Source of the DNA: Litchfieldia stipae
GTDB lineage: Bacteria > Bacillota > Bacilli > Bacillales > Bacillaceae_L
Direction: 5' to 3'
Length of the DNA: 64,000 nucleotides
Assembly: GCF_014837155.1 (NCBI RefSeq)
Contig: NZ_JACYHA010000015.1
Location: forward strand, 41,866 to 105,865
Positions 26,623 to 34,712 of the stretch are shown here, one piece after another. Each line of letters starts with the position of its first letter. Position 1 is the stretch's first letter. The position numbers and the translations under genes were made by a program. Below the pieces are notes generated by a model. That model was given only the letters and a program-made list of their open reading frames with translations. It made no database searches and was not told the DNA's origin.

Positions 26623-27123
26623 ATGACATTTAATGAGACAGAAGTAGAAATATTAGAACTGATTGAGAAAGACAGTCGATTATCAATTGATACGATTGCC
26701 AAAATGGTTAACAAAAGTAAAGAGGAAGTAGAGGCAATCGTTCGTAAGTTTGAGGAATTAAAGATTATTGTTGAATATAATACAATCGTGAATTGGAGAA
26801 AGGTTGATGGACACGAAGGTGTGACAGCAATGATTGATGTGAAGGTTACTCCGAAAAGAGGAGTAGGATTTGATGCCATTGCTGAGCGTATCTATCGTTA
26901 CCCTGAAGTAAAGTCGGTTTATTTGATGTCAGGAGCATATGACCTATCAGTAGTGATTGAAGGGAAATCAATGTCTGAGGTTGGGAATTTTGTGTCAGAT
27001 AAATTATCGACATTAGATTCTGTATTATCAACGACGACTCATTTTGTACTGAAGAAGTATAAACATGATGGAACAATCTTTGATCATGGTGAAGAAGATA
27101 AACGTATCGTGGTGTCTCCATGA
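26623..27123 (+). CDS. alaR: AlaR-like Lrp/AsnC regulator
   Basis: A 166-residue Lrp-family regulator: N-terminal helix-turn-helix (ILELIEKDSRLSIDTIAKMVNKSKEEVEAIVRKFEE) and C-terminal RAM ligand domain ending with TTTHFVLKKYK. Its stop overlaps the start of the aminotransferase in ATGA, so the two are translationally coupled. In B. subtilis the pair is YugG/AlaR and YugH/AlaT, where AlaR activates alanine transaminase; the same is inferred here, with alanine as the likely effector. Confidence 0.9.
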   Translation: MTFNETEVEILELIEKDSRLSIDTIAKMVNKSKEEVEAIVRKFEELKIIVEYNTIVNWRKVDGHEGVTAMIDVKVTPKRGVGFDAIAERIYRYPEVKSVYLMSGAYDLSVVIEGKSMSEVGNFVSDKLSTLDSVLSTTTHFVLKKYKHDGTIFDHGEEDKRIVVSP

Positions 27124-28292
27124 CCACGAAGCAATCACATTACTTAGCAAAGACAGTTTCCGAGCTTAAGCCTTCAGGGATTCGGAGATTTTTTGATTTA
27201 GCGGCAAATATGGAGGGTGTTATATCGTTAGGAGTAGGAGAGCCAGACTTTGTTACCTCCTGGGCAATCCGAGAAGCTTGTATTCTTTCGTTAGAGCAAG
27301 GTTTTACTTCTTATACTGCAAACGCGGGTTTGATCGAATTAAGAAGAGAAATATCGAGTTATTTAAATCGATCATTTTCAGTTGATTACAATCCTGACAA
27401 AGAGATATTAGTAACGGTTGGAGCAAGCCAGGCACTTGATTTAGCGTTAAGAGCGATTATTGATCCAGGCGATGAGATCATCATTGTAGAACCAACATTT
27501 GTGTCATATGCACCAATCGTAACGTTAGCAGGTGGTGTTCCTGTACCTATTCATACAAATAGTCAGGATGAATTTAAATTAAAGCCAGTTCAGCTTGAAG
27601 AAGCCATTACAAATAAGACAAAAGCCATTCTTATTTGTTCGCCGAATAATCCAACAGGTAGTGTGCTGTCAAAGGATGAGCTTATCGACATAAGTAAAAT
27701 CGTTCAGAAACATAATCTGCTAGTCATCTCTGATGAAATCTATGCAGAATTAGCATATGACCAGGCATATACAAGCTTTTCTAGCATTGAAGGAATGTTT
27801 GAACAAACAATTCTAATCTCAGGTTTTTCAAAAGGATTTGCGATGACTGGTTGGAGACTTGGTTTTGTTTGTGCACCAGCTGACCTATTGCAAGCGATGT
27901 TGAAAATTCATCAGTACACCATGATGTGTGCTCCGACAATGGCCCAGCATGCAGCGATAGAAGCACTTCAAAGTGGAATGCAGGATGTCGAAGAAATGAA
28001 GAAAAGCTATCGTCAGCGACGAAACTTCTTTGTGAACTCGTTAACCGAAATTGGATTAACCTGTTATACTCCAGGTGGTGCATTCTATGCTTTTCCTTCC
28101 ATTGAAAAAACGGGGATGACTTCAGAAGAATTCGCTGAAAAGCTTCTGCTAGAAGAGAAGGTAGCAGTTGTCCCAGGGAATGTATTTGGTGAAAGTGGTG
28201 AGGGCTTTGTCAGATGTTCATATGCCTCGTCAGTTGAGCAATTACAAGAAGCAGTAAAAAGAATGGGACGATTCATGGAAAAGAGAATGTAA
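27120..28292 (+). CDS. alaT: alanine transaminase AlaT
   Basis: A 390-residue class I PLP aminotransferase. Visible: GVGEPDFVTSWAIREA near residue 38, CSPNNPTGSVLS near 178 (cofactor contacts), DEIYAELAYD near 208, and the Schiff-base lysine in SGFSKGFAMTGWRLGFVCAP near 236. Overlap with alaR and synteny indicate the AlaT subgroup (YugH), converting pyruvate to alanine. Substrate assignment rests on family and context. Confidence 0.9.
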   Translation: MTTKQSHYLAKTVSELKPSGIRRFFDLAANMEGVISLGVGEPDFVTSWAIREACILSLEQGFTSYTANAGLIELRREISSYLNRSFSVDYNPDKEILVTVGASQALDLALRAIIDPGDEIIIVEPTFVSYAPIVTLAGGVPVPIHTNSQDEFKLKPVQLEEAITNKTKAILICSPNNPTGSVLSKDELIDISKIVQKHNLLVISDEIYAELAYDQAYTSFSSIEGMFEQTILISGFSKGFAMTGWRLGFVCAPADLLQAMLKIHQYTMMCAPTMAQHAAIEALQSGMQDVEEMKKSYRQRRNFFVNSLTEIGLTCYTPGGAFYAFPSIEKTGMTSEEFAEKLLLEEKVAVVPGNVFGESGEGFVRCSYASSVEQLQEAVKRMGRFMEKRM

Positions 28293-28298
28293 TCATAC

Positions 28299-28342
28299 AA
28301 AAAGAGGCTGTTCTCACATTGTGGGAACAGCCTTTCAAAAAG
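28299..28342 (+). terminator. terminator after alaT
   Basis: Stem AGGCTGTTCTCAC/GTGGGAACAGCCT, then TTTC. The ends resemble the MITE termini by chance of the GGCTGTT motif, but there is no element body. Confidence 0.75.
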
Positions 28343-28453
28343 GGGGGGAATACTAGAAAGTATTTATAATAGGATAACCTCCTATTTCAAGATTTATACA
28401 TCATAATTAGAATAAAAAAAGTAAAGCATAAGAATGTTAGCGTGTTTTAATTT

Positions 28454-28482
28454 TTGATTATATCATTAATCTATGATATAAT
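28454..28482 (+). promoter_or_regulatory. yugI promoter
   Basis: TTGATT (28454-28459), 17 bp spacer, extended -10 TGATATAAT with TATAAT at 28477-28482. Confidence 0.7.
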
Positions 28483-28533
28483 TTAAAATTGCGTATAAAA
28501 GTATGTATATAAATAAGATTTAGGAGTGTTTAC

Positions 28534-28938
28534 ATGTCAGAAAAATTCGAAGTTGGAAGTGTAGTTCAAGGAAAAGTAACAGGTATTCAACCTTATGGAG
28601 CATTCGTTGCATTAGACGAATCAACTCAAGGGTTAGTTCATATTTCAGAAATTACTCATGGTTATGTGAAAGATGTTAACGAGCATCTTAAGCTTGGTGA
28701 TGAGGTTAGCGTGAAAGTTTTATCAATTGATGAAGCAGCTGGTAAGATCGGTCTTTCAATTCGTGCTACTCAAGAAGCTCCTGAAAAAACAGAAGAGCCT
28801 AAACAAGCAAGACCAAGAAAGCAACGTCAAGCACCAGTTAAGGTTGAAACTGAAACTCCACAAGGTTTCAATACTCTTAAAGAAAAGCTTGAAGAGTGGA
28901 TTGAACAATCAGATCGTGAAGATTTAATTAAAAAATAA
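28534..28938 (+). CDS. yugI: YugI-like S1 RNA-binding protein (general stress protein 13)
   Basis: A 134-residue protein: an S1 OB-fold at residues 1-75 (VGSVVQGKVTGIQPYGAFVAL, GLVHISEIT, VKVLSIDEAAGKIGLSIR), then a linker rich in Lys, Pro and Glu, then a C-terminal amphipathic segment FNTLKEKLEEWIEQSDRED. The same build is found in YugI/GSP13 of B. subtilis, a ribosome-associated stress protein. It has its own strong promoter and terminator. Confidence 0.9.
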   Translation: MSEKFEVGSVVQGKVTGIQPYGAFVALDESTQGLVHISEITHGYVKDVNEHLKLGDEVSVKVLSIDEAAGKIGLSIRATQEAPEKTEEPKQARPRKQRQAPVKVETETPQGFNTLKEKLEEWIEQSDREDLIKK

Positions 28939-28941
28939 ATC

Positions 28942-28980
28942 ACTAAAGAGGCCAAGGGAATCCCTTGCCTCTTTTTTCTG
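28942..28980. terminator. terminator between yugI and yuzA
   Basis: Long stem AGAGGCCAAGGG/CCCTTGCCTCT with loop AAT and six T; the A run on the left allows use in both directions. Confidence 0.85.
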
Positions 28981-28989
28981 TACTAGAAG

Positions 28990-29208
28990 CTACTTCGTGC
29001 TCCTAGCTTCATCTAATGAAGGTTTAAATAATAGTCCAAGATTAATTACGCCAGCAATACCAACTAAACCATAAAAGATCCTTGAAAAATTCGAGGCTTT
29101 TCCACCAAAAATTTCTGCCACTAAATCAAATTGGAAGAAACCGTAAATGCCCAAAAAAATTGCACCAAATATAGTAAGGACAAGTGCTATATGTTGAATT
29201 GTACTCAT
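28990..29208 (-). CDS. yuzA: YuzA-like DUF378 membrane protein
   Basis: A 72-residue protein with two membrane helices, containing FGAIFLGIYGFFQFDLVAEIFGG and IFYGLVGIAGVINLGLLF, the DUF378 pattern. The start ATG 29208 follows GGGGGATG; the longer frame from 29280 has no ribosome site. Function unknown. It lies between yugI and yugJ, as in B. subtilis. Confidence 0.85.
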   Translation of the reverse strand: MSTIQHIALVLTIFGAIFLGIYGFFQFDLVAEIFGGKASNFSRIFYGLVGIAGVINLGLLFKPSLDEARSTK

Positions 29209-29346
29209 AAACATCCCCCGGTAAAAAATACTTAGACGTATAGAATTAGTAAAATTATGAAAAATATACATGTTGCACATGTCTAAGTGAATTACTTTAC
29301 AAACATTTTTTGAACGCGCATAATCAAGTTAAGAGGAGGGATAAAA

Positions 29347-30510
29347 ATGGATAATTTTACATTTTATAATCCAACAAAATTAATTTTTGGTAAAGGGCAA
29401 TTAGAGCAGTTAAAAACAGAACTACCTCAATATGGTAAGAAGGTTCTAATCGTATATGGTGGTGGAAGCATTAAGAGAAATGGCATTTATGATAATGTCC
29501 TATCACTTTTAAAAGAAATTGACGCTCAGGCTTTTGAACTTTCAGGTGTGGAACCTAATCCTCGTGTTTCAACTGTAAGAAAAGGAATTGAAATTTGTAA
29601 GCAAGAAGGAATAGATGTTCTTTTAGCAGTTGGTGGAGGAAGTGTCATTGACTGTACAAAAGCGATTGCAGCAGGTGCAAAATATGATGGTGATGTATGG
29701 GACTTCATGTCTCGTAAAGCAGTAGCCAAAGAAGCTCTTCCGTTTGGAACTGTCTTAACACTAGCAGCAACTGGTTCAGAAATGAACTCAGGCTCAGTTA
29801 TTACAAACTGGGAAACGAATGAAAAATATGGATGGGGAAGCCCTGCAACATTCCCAAGATTCTCAATCTTAGATCCTGTACATACTTATAGCGTTCCAAA
29901 AGATCAAACCATCTATGGAATTGTAGATATGATGTCACATGTATTTGAGCACTATTTCCATCATGTCAACAATACACCGTTACAAGATCGTTGGTGTGAA
30001 TCCATTCTGAAAACAGTGATGGAAGCAGGACCAAAATTAGTGAACGACTTAGAGAATTATGAACTTCGTGAAACGATTCTTTATTGTGGTACAATGGCAT
30101 TAAACGGGATGGTTAACATGGGATATAGAGGCGACTGGGCTACTCATAATATTGAGCATGCTGTGTCTGCTGTCTATGATATTCCTCATGGTGGGGGTCT
30201 TGCGATTATCTTCCCACATTGGATGAAGTACAATTTAAATGTAAATGTTGCACGATTTAAGCAATTAGCTGAGCGTGTGTTTGATGTAGATACAACTGGT
30301 AAAACAGATCAAGAAGTGGCCCTAGAAGGGATTGATAAGCTTCGTGAATTCTGGAATAGCATCGGTGCCCCATCAAGACTTGCTGACTATGAAATTGGTG
30401 ATGATCAAATCGATGTCATGGCTGAAAAGACCGTGGTATTTGGAGAATTTGGTACATTTAATAAATTGAATAAAGACGATGTTAAAGAAATATTAACTGC
30501 AGCATTATAA
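29347..30510 (+). CDS. yugJ: iron-containing alcohol dehydrogenase (YugJ-like)
   Basis: A 387-residue type III (iron-dependent) dehydrogenase of the butanol dehydrogenase BdhA/YqhD group. The Rossmann part has [11 protein letters not shown] near residue 37 and [19 protein letters not shown] near 94. The metal site is formed by Asp and His residues in [16 protein letters not shown] near 190 and [25 protein letters not shown] near 258. It likely reduces C3-C4 aldehydes with NAD(P)H. A second, more distant member is at 37904-39082. Confidence 0.9.
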   Translation: MDNFTFYNPTKLIFGKGQLEQLKTELPQYGKKVLIVYGGGSIKRNGIYDNVLSLLKEIDAQAFELSGVEPNPRVSTVRKGIEICKQEGIDVLLAVGGGSVIDCTKAIAAGAKYDGDVWDFMSRKAVAKEALPFGTVLTLAATGSEMNSGSVITNWETNEKYGWGSPATFPRFSILDPVHTYSVPKDQTIYGIVDMMSHVFEHYFHHVNNTPLQDRWCESILKTVMEAGPKLVNDLENYELRETILYCGTMALNGMVNMGYRGDWATHNIEHAVSAVYDIPHGGGLAIIFPHWMKYNLNVNVARFKQLAERVFDVDTTGKTDQEVALEGIDKLREFWNSIGAPSRLADYEIGDDQIDVMAEKTVVFGEFGTFNKLNKDDVKEILTAAL

Positions 30511-30516
30511 GGATTT

Positions 30517-30552
30517 TAGAAGTTACCCTATTCATTAGGGTAGCTTCTTATT
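30517..30552 (+). terminator. terminator after yugJ
   Basis: Stem AGAAGTTACCCT/AGGGTAGCTTCT with loop ATTCAT, followed by TATTT, just upstream of MITE copy B. Confidence 0.75.
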
Positions 30553-30560
30553 TAAATGAA

Positions 30561-30725
30561 GGCTGTTTTCGTATATATTGTTGCTTTTGATACCGCAGCC
30601 TGAATACACTCCGCGTCATGTGGGAGCCAACTAGTCCCACGGGAGTCCCCCGTGTATTCAGTCTGCTAGAAATCTATTCTCAATTAATTCACCCTCAAAA
30701 AACAACAAACTTTGAGAAAACAGCC
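30561..30725 (-). mobile_element. MITE-like element, copy B (intact ends, 165 bp)
   Basis: Same termini as copy A in the opposite orientation: GGCTGTTTTC (30561-30570) and GAAAACAGCC (30716-30725), flanked by perfect 8-bp direct repeats TAAATGAA (30553-30560 and 30726-30733). The arms match copy A, but the GC-rich core is about 45 bp shorter. It lies between the yugJ terminator and pgi. Confidence 0.85.
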
Positions 30726-30759
30726 TAAATGAAAAAAAGATTCATGAAAATTTTAAAAC

Positions 30760-30773
30760 TGGTTACGCTTACA
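30760..30773. promoter_or_regulatory. candidate cre (CcpA) site upstream of pgi
   Basis: On the minus strand TGTAAGCGTAACCA, a 13/14 match to TGNAARCGNWWWCA. It is 88 bp upstream of the pgi start and just downstream of MITE copy B. Prediction only. Confidence 0.4.
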
Positions 30774-30860
30774 AAGAGGGGCTGTCCTTGATTTAAATGT
30801 CGTGATTCGATAAAGTGATAGATGGAAATATAATTTTTTTAGGTTGGAGGCTCAAAATAC

Positions 30861-32210
30861 ATGACACATGTAACTTTTGACTATACAAAAGCACTTACTT
30901 TCTTTGGTGAGCATGAAATTACATACCTACGTGATGCAGTAAAGGTTGCCCACCATTCTCTTCATGAAGGAACAGGTGCAGGTAATGATTTCTTAGGTTG
31001 GATTAACCTTCCTACAGAATATGACAAAGAAGAATTTAGCCGAATCGTTAAGAGTGCTGAAAAGATTAAAAATGATTCTGATGTGCTACTAGTTGTTGGA
31101 ATTGGTGGATCTTATTTAGGTGCTAGAGCAGCAATAGAATTCTTGAATCACTCTTTCTATAACTCAATTTCAAAAGAGCAGCGCAAAACACCACAGGTAA
31201 TCTTTGTGGGTAATAACATTAGCTCTACATATATGAAGGATTTAATGGACCTTCTAGAAGGAAAAGATTTCTCTATCAACGTTATTTCTAAGTCTGGTAC
31301 AACGACTGAGCCGGCACTTGCTTTCCGTATTTTCCGCAAATTGTTAGAAGAAAAATATGGTAAGGAAGAAGCAAAAGGACGTATCTTTGCTACAACTGAT
31401 AAAGCACGTGGTGCATTAAAGACACTTGCAACTGAGGAAGGCTATGAAACCTTTGTTATTCCTGATGATGTTGGTGGCCGTTACTCAGTTCTAACAGCAG
31501 TAGGACTTTTACCAATTGCAGTAAGTGGTGCTGATATTGCAGCAATGATGGAAGGTGCTCAAGCTGCAAGCAACGATTTCTCTAAGTCAGAGCTTGAAGA
31601 AAATGCAGCTTACCAATATGCTGCTGTTCGTAATCTTCTGTACAATAAAGGGAAAACAATTGAAATGTTGATTAACTATGAGCCAGGTCTTCAATACTTT
31701 GCTGAATGGTGGAAGCAGTTATTTGGCGAAAGTGAAGGAAAAGATCAGAAGGGGATCTTCCCATCATCAGCTAACTTCTCAACTGACCTACATTCTCTAG
31801 GCCAGTATGTACAAGAAGGTCGTCGTGATATCTTTGAAACAGTACTTAATGTGGAGAAATCACGTCATGAATTGACGATTGAAGCGGAAGAAAATGATCT
31901 TGATGGATTAAACTATTTAGCGGGTCAATCAGTAGATTTCGTTAATAAAAAGGCATTCGAAGGAACTATGCTTGCACATACAGACGGTGGAGTACCAAAC
32001 CTAATTGTGAATCTACCGGAATTAGATGAATACACATTTGGTTACTTAGTGTATTTCTTTGAGAAGGCTTGTGCAATGAGCGGATACTTATTAGGTGTAA
32101 ATCCATTTGACCAACCAGGAGTAGAAGCATACAAAGTAAACATGTTTGCCCTTCTTGGAAAGCCTGGATTTGAAGAGAAGAAAGCGGAACTTGAAAAGCG
32201 TTTAAAATAA
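30861..32210 (+). CDS. pgi: glucose-6-phosphate isomerase
   Basis: A 449-residue phosphoglucose isomerase of glycolysis. SIS-domain sugar-phosphate contacts are seen in [16 protein letters not shown] near residue 81 and [16 protein letters not shown] near 142; the family signature is [21 protein letters not shown] near 203; catalytic Glu/His regions are [13 protein letters not shown] near 290 and DGGVPNL near 380. The site TTGGAGG precedes the ATG by about ten bases. Followed by a terminator. Neighbours yugJ and yugN match B. subtilis. Confidence 0.96.
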   Translation: MTHVTFDYTKALTFFGEHEITYLRDAVKVAHHSLHEGTGAGNDFLGWINLPTEYDKEEFSRIVKSAEKIKNDSDVLLVVGIGGSYLGARAAIEFLNHSFYNSISKEQRKTPQVIFVGNNISSTYMKDLMDLLEGKDFSINVISKSGTTTEPALAFRIFRKLLEEKYGKEEAKGRIFATTDKARGALKTLATEEGYETFVIPDDVGGRYSVLTAVGLLPIAVSGADIAAMMEGAQAASNDFSKSELEENAAYQYAAVRNLLYNKGKTIEMLINYEPGLQYFAEWWKQLFGESEGKDQKGIFPSSANFSTDLHSLGQYVQEGRRDIFETVLNVEKSRHELTIEAEENDLDGLNYLAGQSVDFVNKKAFEGTMLAHTDGGVPNLIVNLPELDEYTFGYLVYFFEKACAMSGYLLGVNPFDQPGVEAYKVNMFALLGKPGFEEKKAELEKRLK

Positions 32211-32215
32211 TGAAT

Positions 32216-32252
32216 GAAACGGATCTTGTCACTTGATAAGGTCCGTTTTTTT
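32216..32252 (+). terminator. terminator after pgi
   Basis: AACGGATCTT/AAGGTCCGTT stem with loop GTCACTTGAT, then seven T. Confidence 0.8.
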
Positions 32253-32288
32253 ATTCAGGCTACTGTTTTAAATTGCAATAAAACAGCT
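32252..32288 (+). repeat. degenerate right-end remnant of the MITE
   Basis: TATTCAGGCT, then about 20 bases later GCAATA and AAACAGCT, in the order and spacing of the right arm of copy A (GTATTCAGGCTGC ... GCAATA ... GAAAACAGCC). The left arm and core are missing. A diverged relic is the best reading. Confidence 0.45.
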
Positions 32289-32354
32289 CTTATAAATCAT
32301 TAAAAATTAATAATTGGATAACCTAAGGTTAGATTACAGTAGGGGGTTATTCAG

Positions 32355-32759
32355 ATGATTCCATTACCTTCAAAAATTGAAGGAGTAACAACACAGCTAT
32401 ACCAGTTAGAACAGCAATTAAAACCATTAGGTTATTCGATTGGTGGCAACTGGGATTATGATCATGGCTATTTTGATTATAAGATTGATGAAGAGGAAGG
32501 ATACCAATTTTTACGCATTCCCTTTGAAGCGATTGATGGTCAATTAGATTCCCATGGGGTAACAGTGCAGTTAGGAAGACCATTTTTATTATCACATAAG
32601 TATCAAGATGGGATTGATAAAGAGGTAGAAATAGATGTGTTAACTGCAACAACAAACCAATTTCAGGCTCCAGTGGATGCAGATGCAAGTTTTCCTGAAA
32701 AGCATCGTGATTTAGGAAAGGCCCTCGTAAGAGAGCTTGAATCTGTCTTAATAGATTAA
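32355..32759 (+). CDS. yugN: YugN-like protein
   Basis: A 134-residue soluble protein with the YugN pattern: LPSKIEGVTTQLYQLEQQLKPLGYSIGGNWDYDHGYFDYKID, followed by FLRIPFEAIDGQLDS and RPFLLSHKYQDG. It lies directly downstream of pgi, as in B. subtilis. Biochemical function unknown. A shared bidirectional terminator separates it from yugO. Confidence 0.85.
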   Translation: MIPLPSKIEGVTTQLYQLEQQLKPLGYSIGGNWDYDHGYFDYKIDEEEGYQFLRIPFEAIDGQLDSHGVTVQLGRPFLLSHKYQDGIDKEVEIDVLTATTNQFQAPVDADASFPEKHRDLGKALVRELESVLID

Positions 32760-32760
32760 A

Positions 32761-32798
32761 TATAAAAAGATGAGGCCAATACTAGCCTCATCTTTTTA
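32761..32798. terminator. bidirectional terminator yugN / yugO
   Basis: AAAAAGATGAGGC/GCCTCATCTTTTT, a perfect stem around CAATACTA with A and T tails on both sides. Confidence 0.88.
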
Positions 32799-33791
32799 AT
32801 CTTTTATCACTAATAATTCATCCTGTTTTTCGATGATTACTGATGGATCGGGATTAACCATCGTGTTCGTTCCTCGTTTAATTCCAATAAGTAATTTTTT
32901 CTCACGAAGTAAATGATGACTACATTCTCTGAATGTCATCCCAACTAAATCGAAGGTAATTTCAAGGTATTTTAGTTTCGTTCCTTTTAATTGATCCAGC
33001 ATATTTAACAAGGCGTCAGACATGCCATGTGAAACAAGACTATTGATCATCACATAACTAGATAGCTTATTCGTTTGGATGATTTCATCAGCCCCTGCTC
33101 TTTCAGCATTCTTCACTTGATCAAATGTAAGGATTTCGATAATGCTATAAATAGTTGGATTAATGCCTTTTACTGCTAATAAGGTAAGCACTGAACACAT
33201 ATCGGCTTGATCTTCATCCATGCTTTGATCGGATGTTATTAAAATCGTTGACGCTTCATTGGCCCTAGCTTTTGTTAATATCTCGTCAGACTTAGGATTG
33301 CCTCTAATAAAATGAAAATGATTAGAGGGAGATGGATTTTTTTCGAGCGTTTCGTCAATCAGAATGATATCCATTAGGGGATTAATTATTTTTAATTGGT
33401 GAATGACTTCCTTCACTCGCGCATTCCAACCGATAATGATTACATGATTATTTCCTTGATAAGGGGTTTTTCCTTCTAGGAAAGCATTCTGATTTGTTAC
33501 AGCCGCTGTTGATAATGTAACAAAATAGGTTGTCACAAAGCCAGTACCAATAAGGATTAACAAGATTGCTACAGAACGACCTATGATACTTGTTGGGACA
33601 TAATCACCAAACCCAATTGTTGATGTTGTTACAATCGCCCACCAAATACCATCAAAAATCGTTGGAAAGTTATCTGGTTCGAGTAGGTGGATGGTGAATC
33701 CAAATACAAAGGTGACGATCATGACCAAAGATAAGATTCTAGGAATAATGGGCCACCTTAAGAAGCCTGCGATCATACTGGTTGTTTTCAT
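32796..33791 (-). CDS. yugO: YugO-like RCK-gated potassium channel
   Basis: A 331-residue two-helix K+ channel. First helix near 12-32; pore helix and selectivity filter TTSTIGFGDYVPTS near 51-64 (the TxGFGD signature); second helix near 66-90; then a cytoplasmic RCK/TrkA-N domain starting HVIIIGWNARVKEVIHQL near 111 (Rossmann GxxGxxG-like), and a C-terminal subdomain. In B. subtilis, YugO releases K+ for biofilm electrical signalling and is co-expressed with MstX; here mstX ends six bases upstream. Confidence 0.92.
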   Translation of the reverse strand: MKTTSMIAGFLRWPIIPRILSLVMIVTFVFGFTIHLLEPDNFPTIFDGIWWAIVTTSTIGFGDYVPTSIIGRSVAILLILIGTGFVTTYFVTLSTAAVTNQNAFLEGKTPYQGNNHVIIIGWNARVKEVIHQLKIINPLMDIILIDETLEKNPSPSNHFHFIRGNPKSDEILTKARANEASTILITSDQSMDEDQADMCSVLTLLAVKGINPTIYSIIEILTFDQVKNAERAGADEIIQTNKLSSYVMINSLVSHGMSDALLNMLDQLKGTKLKYLEITFDLVGMTFRECSHHLLREKKLLIGIKRGTNTMVNPDPSVIIEKQDELLVIKD

Positions 33792-33797
33792 TTTGGA

Positions 33798-34046
33798 TTA
33801 TTCCTTTTCTTGTTTTGGAAGGAAGGAGAAGACCTCTTTAATGATTGTATTGATTCGTCTGGTTATTTCTTCTTCCCCAAAGGTTTCTTTTGCTTGTTCA
33901 ATTGCTTCCATCACCTCAGCGTCAAATTGGATAACTGGTCTGTCGTCTTCAGCTTCGTTGTACAACGCAATCACTTCATCTAAACCTTCATTCAGTTTAT
34001 CAATGGAAGTGCTTAATGTTTTCTTTTCTTCAGCTGATAGTTTCAT
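33798..34046 (-). CDS. mstX: Mistic (MstX) membrane-associating protein
   Basis: An 82-residue protein matching B. subtilis Mistic over its core: LSAEEKKTLSTSIDKLNEGLDEVIALYNEAEDDRPVIQFD, then a helix TFGEEEITRRINTIIKEV. It lacks the longer N-terminal part of the B. subtilis protein and matches the shorter forms of other bacilli. Mistic is highly acidic yet inserts in the membrane without the translocon. It is the first gene of mstX-yugO and likely aids the channel's production. The start ATG 34046 follows GGAGGG. Confidence 0.87.
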   Translation of the reverse strand: MKLSAEEKKTLSTSIDKLNEGLDEVIALYNEAEDDRPVIQFDAEVMEAIEQAKETFGEEEITRRINTIIKEVFSFLPKQEKE

Positions 34047-34085
34047 CCTTTTCCCTCCACACTTGTTTCTTCCTATCAACTAGTG

Positions 34086-34116
34086 TGTACAATTAGCGAA
34101 AAAGTGTTGCATAAAA
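34086..34116 (+). promoter_or_regulatory. possible sigma-G-type promoter of sspH
   Basis: TGTACA (34086-34091) and CATAAAA (34110-34116) are 18 bp apart, a partial match to the forespore sigma-G pattern TGAATA-N17/18-CATACTA. Suggested mainly because an SASP gene follows. Confidence 0.3.
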
Positions 34117-34175
34117 AGGGACAGAAGTTAAGAAACTAGGGTGGTGTTGAAAATTAAAAAGGAGGAGGGGAAAGA

Positions 34176-34355
34176 ATGGATATTAGACGTGCGAAACAAA
34201 TCATATCCTCACCAGATGATATTACGGTTCATTATCATGGACAGTCAGTCTGGATTGATAGCTGTGATGAGCAAGGGAATCTTTGCACCGTACATATGAG
34301 AGGCAACGAGCATGAAAAAAGCTCAGTAGCAGTCACAGAATTAGAGGAAATGTAG
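34176..34355 (+). CDS. sspH: small acid-soluble spore protein, H type
   Basis: A 59-residue protein beginning MDIRRAKQIISSPDDITVHYHGQ, the SspH pattern (M-[DN]-I-x-RAKQI ... V-x-Y-x-G-x-x-V-W/Y-I). The ribosome site GGAGGAGGGG lies about seven bases before the ATG. It is made in the forespore in relatives and is a minor spore-core component. It is divergent from mstX, with its own terminator. Confidence 0.87.
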   Translation: MDIRRAKQIISSPDDITVHYHGQSVWIDSCDEQGNLCTVHMRGNEHEKSSVAVTELEEM

Positions 34356-34361
34356 GATGAG

Positions 34362-34397
34362 AAGCTCTAACGGAGTGATAAAGTTAGAGCTTTTTTG
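34362..34397 (+). terminator. terminator after sspH
   Basis: AGCTCTAAC/GTTAGAGCT perfect stem, loop GGAGTGATAAA, then six T. Confidence 0.88.
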
Positions 34398-34447
34398 TAT
34401 TAAAAAATGCCAAGGCTAGGTTGCCCTGACATTAAATTTGTTAACAC

Positions 34448-34585
34448 TTATTTATTTTTGTTTTGTTTTTCTGCCTTTACATCTGTGTAAGAAGCAAACT
34501 CAACCAGTTCTTCACTAGTTCGGTTACCCTTTTTTACATTGTTATTTCGTTGTGCATTTGGGTTTCCAAGTTTTACTCTACCCAT
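34448..34585 (-). CDS. 45-residue spore-protein-like peptide (gamma-SASP-type motif)
   Basis: Encodes a basic, Asn/Lys-rich peptide: MGRVKLGNPNAQRNN at the start and EFASYTDVKAEKQNKNK at the end. The C-terminal EFAS-x-TDVKxxKQ block resembles the repeat of gamma-type small acid-soluble spore proteins (EFASETDxxxVxxQN). GGAGATGATCCTA before the ATG is a good ribosome site. The neighbouring sspH and Mn-catalase are also spore-associated genes in relatives. The exact SASP class is uncertain. Confidence 0.65.
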   Translation of the reverse strand: MGRVKLGNPNAQRNNNVKKGNRTSEELVEFASYTDVKAEKQNKNK

Positions 34586-34671
34586 TAGGATCATCTCCAT
34601 TTTCTAAGAATACATTTTGTAGTATGGGTAGAACAAGAATAAATATGTAAAGATAATATTGGATGATCATT

Positions 34672-34702
34672 ACAAGTGGTCACCTGATTAACGACCACTT
34701 GC
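34672..34702 (-). terminator. hairpin downstream of Mn-catalase
   Basis: CAAGTGGTC/GACCACTTG stem with an 11-base loop, 11 bp beyond the catalase stop; no strong T run, so termination is uncertain. Confidence 0.45.
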
Positions 34703-34712
34703 AATGTGAAGC

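Noticed and set aside
28299..28342. GGCTGTT...AACAGCC after alaT as another MITE copy
   Set aside because: The two arms form a short contiguous hairpin of a normal terminator; no element body, no GAATAC module.
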